Positions 59,015 through 64,000 of a stretch of DNA of 64,000 nucleotides are shown piece by piece; position 1 is the stretch's first letter, and each line of letters begins with the position of its first letter. The stretch spans positions 35,566 through 99,565 of the forward strand of contig CAYYIS010000014.1 in assembly GCA_964470965.1 (NCBI GenBank), given 5' to 3'. Source of the stretch: CAYYIS01 sp964470965 (GTDB lineage Bacteria > JAAXHH01 > JABIQT01). The notes under the pieces were generated by a model that did no database searches, was not told the origin of the DNA, and saw only the letters and a program-made list of their open reading frames with translations. The translations under genes and the position numbers were made by a program.

Positions 59015-59910
59015 TGGCACAAACTCCCGGCTTACTCTTTTCCATCATCAAAGAACGATGGGCTTACCTGTTCCTTTCGTTACCGCTCCTGCTCTTTGCC
59101 GTTTTTCACGTAATCCCGATGGTCGCGACCATCTTTCTGGGATTCGCTGATTATTTCCCGGGCGGGTTACCCACCTGGGTCGGTTTTGAAAATTACACCT
59201 ATGCGCTCACGGATGACCTATTCTGGAAATCCCTCTGGAACACATTTCTGTACGCTGCCGGCGTGGTTCCCGCCAGCATAGGTATCTCACTGCTTCTCTC
59301 ACATTTGATATTCGGCCTTCGCCGCCACTCCATTCAAACGATATACAAGTCGGCATTCTACCTGCCCGCAGTAACATCCGGAGCAATATTGTCGCTGGTC
59401 TGGCTCTGGCTGTTTAATCCGGCAAGGGGATTGCTCAACTACCTTCTGTCATTCGTGAGCCTTGGACCCTATACCTGGACCGGTGATCCTCAGATGGCCA
59501 TGCCGTCTCTTGTCTTCATGGCAGTTGTTGGCGGCCACGGCGCGGCCATAGTACTTCTGACGGCGGCCATGGGCAGTATCCCCAACTCCTATTACGAGGC
59601 CGCGCATCTTGATGGCGCCTCGCGCTGGCGACAGTTCTGGACGATCACGGTTCCCTTGCTGCGCCCTATTCTGCTCTATCTCGTAGTCACTACCACGATT
59701 GGTTCGTTCCAGGTTTTTACCCAGGTTCTGATGATGACCGGCGGCGGCCCTAATTATGCGACAACAACGATCGTATACCTGATATACACCGATGCATTCG
59801 AGTATTTCGACTTCGGAAAAGCGGCAGCCGAAGCCACCATATTATCTCTTGGCCTGGCTGCAATTGCCGTAATTCAATACAAATGGCTGGCAAGTGACGT
59901 TGAGTATTAA
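59011..59910 (+). CDS. CUT1 ABC transporter permease (MalF/UgpA type)
   Basis: A 299-residue permease with six predicted helices. The EAA loop, YYEAAHLDGASRWRQFWTIT near residue 190, contacts an ATPase. It starts in the ATGA overlap with the binding-protein gene, preceded by AAGGA. N-terminal helix LFLSLPLLLFAVFHVIPMVA is typical of UgpA. It forms a channel with the product of the next gene, 83 bases downstream. No ATPase gene follows. Confidence 0.95.
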   Translation: MMAQTPGLLFSIIKERWAYLFLSLPLLLFAVFHVIPMVATIFLGFADYFPGGLPTWVGFENYTYALTDDLFWKSLWNTFLYAAGVVPASIGISLLLSHLIFGLRRHSIQTIYKSAFYLPAVTSGAILSLVWLWLFNPARGLLNYLLSFVSLGPYTWTGDPQMAMPSLVFMAVVGGHGAAIVLLTAAMGSIPNSYYEAAHLDGASRWRQFWTITVPLLRPILLYLVVTTTIGSFQVFTQVLMMTGGGPNYATTTIVYLIYTDAFEYFDFGKAAAEATILSLGLAAIAVIQYKWLASDVEY

Positions 59911-59993
59911 AGACAGATAGCATTACCGGATTGACGGGCCGCTTTACAGATCAACCAGGCAATCCGGTAATCTGCAAATGGATCAAAACTGAG

Positions 59994-60803
59994 ATGTCCC
60001 GATCTGTATCATATACCATTCTGACCCTCTTCGCGATCGTGACGCTGTTACCTTTGTACTGGATCGCGGTATCGGCATTTCAACCGCCATCGGTGGTGAT
60101 AACATTTCCGCCGAGCCTTTATCCCACTTCGCCCACCTGGGTGAATTTTGCCCGTTTATTCAACAGTTCGAAAATCCTTACCTGGTTGACCAACTCATTT
60201 GTCGTATCCGGATCGATTACGCTTTCGAATGTGTTTCTGGGAACACTGGCAGGCTATACTCTGGCGAAGAAACAGTTTCCGGGACGGCAGATTATCTTCT
60301 GGTCTGTCATCAGCCTGATGCTCGTGCCGGGGCAGTTGACAATCATCCCGCTATACGCTATGATTATCCGACTCGACTGGGTAAACACCTATCAGGCCTT
60401 GATCGTACCTGCCCTCGTAGGACCGTTCTCGATTTTCCTGATGAAACAGTTTCTTCAGACGCTGCCCACCGAACTTATGGACGCGGCGAAGATCGATGGA
60501 TGCAGTGAGTGGGGGGTGTTCCGCAGGGTGGTGTTACCTATGGCGAAACCGGGAATGGGTGTCCTGGGCATCTTCACGTTCATGGCAAGCTGGAACGACT
60601 TCCTGTGGCCGCTCATCGTCACCAACCGGTCTACCATGATGACTCTCCAGATCGGCCTGAACAGCCTTCAAAATGCATTTTATACCGACTATGGCCTCCT
60701 CATGGCCGGTGCAGCCGTCTCCGCGGTCCCTATGATCATCGTTTTCCTGATATTCCAGCCATACTTTGTACGCGGCGTGACGTTCGGGGCGGTAAAAGGG
60801 TGA
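59994..60803 (+). CDS. CUT1 ABC transporter permease (MalG type)
   Basis: A 269-residue permease. I choose ATG 59994 (MSRSVSYTIL), where the first helix starts; an upstream TTG at 59931 would add a 21-residue tail without family similarity. The EAA loop is MDAAKIDGCSEWGVFRRVVLPM, and the C-terminus RGVTFGAVKG is diagnostic of MalG homologues. Spacing of 83 bases from the partner permease is unusual compared with the overlapping genes of the other importer. It is the last gene of the PhyH/importer cluster; no ATPase follows. Confidence 0.94.
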   Translation: MSRSVSYTILTLFAIVTLLPLYWIAVSAFQPPSVVITFPPSLYPTSPTWVNFARLFNSSKILTWLTNSFVVSGSITLSNVFLGTLAGYTLAKKQFPGRQIIFWSVISLMLVPGQLTIIPLYAMIIRLDWVNTYQALIVPALVGPFSIFLMKQFLQTLPTELMDAAKIDGCSEWGVFRRVVLPMAKPGMGVLGIFTFMASWNDFLWPLIVTNRSTMMTLQIGLNSLQNAFYTDYGLLMAGAAVSAVPMIIVFLIFQPYFVRGVTFGAVKG

Positions 60804-60991
60804 TAGCAAGGCAGAAGGATGAACCAACACCCTGCCGGCTTGTTAACTATCGGTTATCGAGCCGGCATGTATGTGGTAAACCGGGCGATGGCTGTTTCCA
60901 GAAAGAATATCTTTGAACCGAGCAAGCTCTCCCCTGATGAAATAAGCGATAGTACGCAACAAACCTGCCGGCATTTTCCAAAGCATCTATT

Positions 60992-61009
60992 CGCCCGTTT
61001 CCACGGGCG
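60992..61009. terminator. GC-rich hairpin between convergent genes
   Basis: CGCCCGT (60992-60998) and ACGGGCG (61003-61009) form a perfect 7-bp stem with the tetraloop TTCC. It lies 10 bases after the stop of the minus-strand DoxX-like gene and about 190 bases after the plus-strand permease. A T-tract is lacking on both sides, so it may work with Rho or as a bidirectional 3' stabiliser. Confidence 0.45.
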
Positions 61010-61018
61010 TTCCACCGG

Positions 61019-62413
61019 TCACCGAAAGTACGGGGAAGACTGAATCCAGTGAAACCCTCTGTTCAGCAGGAGGAACTTAGACTCGTCGACCCGTCTCAGT
61101 TCGACATTGATCGCGTCGCTTCCCCATCGGCCGCTGAGCGCGAACCTGTCATCGGCCGGTCGCGAGAACGCAAGCATCAGCCCCGCGTCCGCATCGGCCT
61201 CGAGGGCTTGCTTAAAGCGATCTTCTATCAGGCGGGGATTGTAGGCCAACCTGGTCGCCCCAGCGGTTGTTACCGTCGTGTCGGGATTGGCGATGAACGT
61301 GACGGTGCCGTTCTCGGTATCTACGCTCGTGAGGTAGTCATGGATCACGTCGTTCATGAGACGGATACTCGCCAGTCCGGACCGCTCGATGATGACCATT
61401 CGCCACCGCTTCGCATCTGTGAGTAACGGAGGCAGGAGGACCCCGTCGGACGTGAACGACTCGACCTCATAGATGCCGTAGATCGCGACAGGCGTCCGGC
61501 TGTATGCTTGACCGCGCCCATTGGCCAGACCTACGACCCTGAATGCGAAGGTAATCGCCAGACAGACCATGCCGATGCGAAACGCCAGGCGGTTGTACTT
61601 CTCGTGCTGAAACAGGGGCGAGAATGCTACCGGCTCGCTCGGCCGATTGAGCACAAGTACGTGGACCAGCCGCCGGAGGTCCGGCATAACCAGGACGAAT
61701 GCCAGCGTCAGGAGATTCATGGACCAGAGCTTCACGGACACATCGTAGCTCAGGTTGAGCGCGACCACCTGGGCAAGCGCACCCAGAGAAATGAGGGCGC
61801 CCAGCGTCGTGGTGCGCCGATTGAACAGCAGTACGCCCCCCAGCATCTCGACAACCCCGGTGAACGCGGAATAGGCGGCTGAAGATCCCATAAAGATCCA
61901 GAGCAACGAAGTCGATGAAGAGTCGCCATAGGGCTGTACCAGCTTAGCGAGGTGGGGCGGGAGCATCTGGAGATGAAAGAGCTTGAACACGCCGTAGGTG
62001 ACCATGGCGATCCCCAGGGCATATCGTACGATGACCCGAAGCCAATCATGGAGTTTGGCGTAGTTCTTCCGCCGCCTGTCGGCGATGCTCCAGATCAGCG
62101 TGATGACCACGGCAAGTACCACACAACAACCCATTTGTATCCAGTGGCCGAGACCATCACCATCAGAGGATACTGGTGGGGGAGGGACGAGCAAGAGGTG
62201 ACTGGCTATCCACGGCACTAAAGCTTCCCAGACGACTTGACTGACGGCCGCGACAGGAATCGTGAGCGGGGCGAAGAACGCGGCAAAGCTCGCGTAGAAG
62301 AGGAGCACGTAGGCAAAGACAAACCGGAAGGCGATGCGAGACGCGGTCGGCCATTCTGTCGCGGGCGCCGGAGGTCGCTGGTCAGGAGGGGCAAGATCCT
62401 GGGATACGGTCAT
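61019..62413 (-). CDS. DoxX-like multi-spanning membrane protein with soluble C-terminal domain
   Basis: A 464-residue membrane protein. Helices begin at about residue 26; the central part (VRYALGIAMVTYGVFKLFHLQM, AFTGVVEMLGGVLLFNRRTTTLGALISLGALAQVVALNLSYDVSVKL) matches the DoxX/quinol-oxidase-subunit-like fold. After about residue 310 the chain leaves the membrane and forms a soluble domain of roughly 150 residues ending in a polar tail. DoxX proteins act with oxidases or in redox handling; this combination is not one I recognise. Base composition is higher in G+C than in neighbouring genes. Start ATG 62413 with AGAGAG upstream. Confidence 0.82.
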   Translation of the reverse strand: MTVSQDLAPPDQRPPAPATEWPTASRIAFRFVFAYVLLFYASFAAFFAPLTIPVAAVSQVVWEALVPWIASHLLLVPPPPVSSDGDGLGHWIQMGCCVVLAVVITLIWSIADRRRKNYAKLHDWLRVIVRYALGIAMVTYGVFKLFHLQMLPPHLAKLVQPYGDSSSTSLLWIFMGSSAAYSAFTGVVEMLGGVLLFNRRTTTLGALISLGALAQVVALNLSYDVSVKLWSMNLLTLAFVLVMPDLRRLVHVLVLNRPSEPVAFSPLFQHEKYNRLAFRIGMVCLAITFAFRVVGLANGRGQAYSRTPVAIYGIYEVESFTSDGVLLPPLLTDAKRWRMVIIERSGLASIRLMNDVIHDYLTSVDTENGTVTFIANPDTTVTTAGATRLAYNPRLIEDRFKQALEADADAGLMLAFSRPADDRFALSGRWGSDAINVELRRVDESKFLLLNRGFHWIQSSPYFR

Positions 62414-62779
62414 AGGGCACTCTCTTTTGGGATCACGACACGCGTAGGAGTAGAAAGGTCAATCTGGTTCGATAGGTACTAAGATCAAACATGATTTTAA
62501 TGCCTTGTAAATGGGAAGAGTTGAATTCTGAGGTAGGTAGTGCCCCCAAATTAACCAGATGCATTACATAATGCAACGGAATTAAGTAAAGTGAATAGCA
62601 ACGGAACAAATGTGTTAGCAGCACCTACTCATCGGGACAAAACTTCTGCCACACGGTCACGGAGCCTTGGAAGCAACTCGGCCTCGAACGAGGGATTTCG
62701 GCGCAGCCAGAGATTGTTTCTTGGACTGAGGTTTCCGAATGCACCTGTCAATCCTGATCCAACCCAGGGACCTCTATCT
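62414..62779. other. Intergenic region with a 16-bp palindrome, no gene
   Basis: About 366 bases between the APC permease stop and the DoxX-like start, both minus strand. Short frames lack support. A near-perfect palindrome at 62560-62575 is listed separately. Confidence 0.55.
62560..62575. promoter_or_regulatory. Palindrome TGCATTA-CA-TAATGCA (candidate operator)
   Basis: Two perfect 7-base arms around CA, 147 bases upstream of the DoxX-like start. The length and symmetry suit a helix-turn-helix dimer. No known regulator is nearby. Candidate only. Confidence 0.35.
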
Positions 62780-64000
62780 TTATTGTTTGCTCATCCAGAA
62801 TCTGTAGGCTGGTATGCCCAGGGCGGTGATGAGCAGGCCCAGCAGCGCGTGAGTGGGATCGCTGATCACGATAGAAATGAAGAATGATACACCGATCAGT
62901 ACAAAGATGGCCGGAGTGACGGGATAGCCCCAGGTCCGGTACGGCCGAGGGGCATCCGGATGTGTGCGGCGAAACCTAAAGATGCTGAAGGTGTTGGTGA
63001 TGTAGAACAGCCAGAGCGCGGCCGTTCGGGATGCGATAATCGTTTCCCAGGATCCCAGGAATATGATGTACATCGCGGCTGCAATCGTCATGAGAAGAAT
63101 CGCGTTCGAGGGTGTCTTGTAGACCGGATGAACCTGCGCTACCCATGGGAAAAACACGCGCTGCCGGGCCATAGCATAGCAAATGCGCGGCCCGGCCATC
63201 AGGCCTGCGTTGATGGTGCCGAATGTGGAGATCATCACCGTCACGGAAATGAAGGCACCGCCGGCAGGCCCGATTAGCTGTGCCATGGTGTCCGAGGCCA
63301 CACGCTCGCTTTGTGCTACGCCGGTATTTGATAGCACGTAGAGATAGGCAAAATTCACGAGCAGGTATACCACTGTAGTGATGGCCAGACCCAGGATGAT
63401 CGACAGCGGCACCAGGCGTCGGGGGTTTTTGATCTCTTCTGCGACGTAGGTGGAGGCGTCCCAGCCGTCATAGGCCCCGAACGCTGCGACCATAGCCAGG
63501 CTTATCAGGCTTATATACCCGATGATATCCATGTCGGCCGACATGGATGGCCAGACTGGATCAAATTGCTTGGCATCTGAAGTCATGGTAAGTGCAAACA
63601 CCACCAGCACACACAGGCCTCCAACCTTGAGGAAGGTGGACAGGTTCTGCACGAGTCCGCCGAACCGGATGCCGAAGTAGTTTATGAACCCCAGGACAAT
63701 GACGGTGCACAGGGCCACCCCCTTCAGGGCCCACTCCGGATACGGGGTAATAAAAAACCCCAGGTAGGTAGAGAACACGATGGCGATCGCGGCGATGTCC
63801 GCTGGTCGCACCACCAGGATAGCGTTCCATCCGAAAAGAAACGCCCAGAGCGACCCGTACGCCTCCTTCAGATACACGAACACTCCGCCCGCCCGTGGCA
63901 TCATACCGCCCAGTTCAGCATAGCTCACCGCGCCGCAAAACGACATCATGCTGCAGATCAGCCACACCAACAGCGTCACGCCGGAAGAATCCGTATACCG
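62780..64000 (-). CDS. APC family amino acid permease, 5'-truncated by window edge
   Basis: At least 406 residues of a polytopic amino acid/polyamine carrier. The frame stays open to the right edge (the codons before GTG 63979 read RYTDSSG), so the N-terminus lies outside the window. The visible part starts in helix 2 with FCGAVSYAELGGMMPRAGG, the conserved APC segment, then VFVYLKEAYGSLWAFLFGWN and ten or so more helices, including FGAYDGWDASTYVAEEIKNPRRLVP, the typical APC cytoplasmic motif. It resembles the LAT-type amino acid exchangers. Substrate unknown. Confidence 0.93.
   Translation of the reverse strand, partial: RYTDSSGVTLLVWLICSMMSFCGAVSYAELGGMMPRAGGVFVYLKEAYGSLWAFLFGWNAILVVRPADIAAIAIVFSTYLGFFITPYPEWALKGVALCTVIVLGFINYFGIRFGGLVQNLSTFLKVGGLCVLVVFALTMTSDAKQFDPVWPSMSADMDIIGYISLISLAMVAAFGAYDGWDASTYVAEEIKNPRRLVPLSIILGLAITTVVYLLVNFAYLYVLSNTGVAQSERVASDTMAQLIGPAGGAFISVTVMISTFGTINAGLMAGPRICYAMARQRVFFPWVAQVHPVYKTPSNAILLMTIAAAMYIIFLGSWETIIASRTAALWLFYITNTFSIFRFRRTHPDAPRPYRTWGYPVTPAIFVLIGVSFFISIVISDPTHALLGLLITALGIPAYRFWMSKQ

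Noticed and set aside
1..64000. CRISPR array, transposon ends, integrase, phage genes.
   Set aside because: No regularly spaced repeats, no transposase, recombinase or phage structural genes were recognised.

Overview
This is a protein-dense window of about 52% GC (estimated by eye) from a bacterial chromosome. It has no rRNA, tRNA, transposase, phage gene or CRISPR array that I can see. The gene mix points to a metagenomic member of the Candidatus Latescibacterota / Poribacteria neighbourhood: several enolase-superfamily sugar-acid enzymes, Gfo/Idh/MocA oxidoreductases, sulfatases, phytanoyl-CoA dioxygenases (PhyH), a DUF6785-type membrane protein and CUT1 sugar ABC transporters. Planctomycete-like or Gemmatimonadota-like bacteria remain possible. 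The organism looks like a heterotroph specialised on sugars, sugar acids and decorated polysaccharides. Only one classical transcription factor (TetR) occurs in 64 kb.

Layout. 1-2.8 kb (+): end of a Gfo/Idh/MocA oxidoreductase, a TIM-barrel sugar isomerase and an aldo/keto reductase. 2.8-9.3 kb (-): a compact seven-gene operon with two enolase-superfamily enzymes, an HxpB-like sugar phosphatase, an NPP-type phosphodiesterase, a DUF1189-like membrane protein, a ThuA-Gfo/Idh fusion and a 71-aa membrane peptide. 9.8-12.7 kb: a Tat-exported class V aminotransferase and a galactonate/mannonate-type dehydratase, convergent. 13.3-17.5 kb: a YjbQ protein, a Gfo/Idh enzyme, and a CNT transporter / NAT-like acyltransferase / DUF4416 run. 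17.5-22.9 kb (-): a complete CUT1 ABC importer (lipoprotein, two permeases, a 56-aa membrane peptide, two non-identical ATPases). 23.2-27.4 kb (+): another enolase-superfamily enzyme, a large membrane protein and a DapA-family aldolase/lyase. 27.6-34 kb (-): an M61 protease, an acetamidase-like lipoprotein, two proteins of unknown function and a formylglycine-type sulfatase. 34.6-39.8 kb: a nitroreductase, a membrane protein, the TetR regulator, a sulfatase-fold protein with Thr at the nucleophile position and a HEAT/zinc-ribbon protein. 40.6-47.8 kb (-): tungsten aldehyde:ferredoxin oxidoreductase, L-rhamnose isomerase, DUF4301, DUF4440 and pirin. 48-53.8 kb: a GH32/43-like propeller, an unknown gene paired with fumarylacetoacetase, a GGCT-like protein and a sialidase-like protein. 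53.9-60.8 kb (+): a small protein, three PhyH oxygenases (one fused to a propeller-like domain) and a second CUT1 transporter without ATPase. 61-64 kb (-): a DoxX-like membrane protein and a truncated APC permease.

How it fits together (inference). ABC, CNT, APC and DUF6785 proteins would bring in sugars, nucleosides and amino acids. Sulfatases, phosphodiesterases and propeller hydrolases would strip decorations and cleave glycans. Enolase-superfamily dehydratases, Gfo/Idh dehydrogenases, isomerases and the DapA-like lyase would then process the sugars and sugar acids. The most unusual blocks are the asymmetric two-ATPase importer with its tiny membrane peptide, and the PhyH-PhyH-PhyH/propeller block next to an ATPase-less importer.
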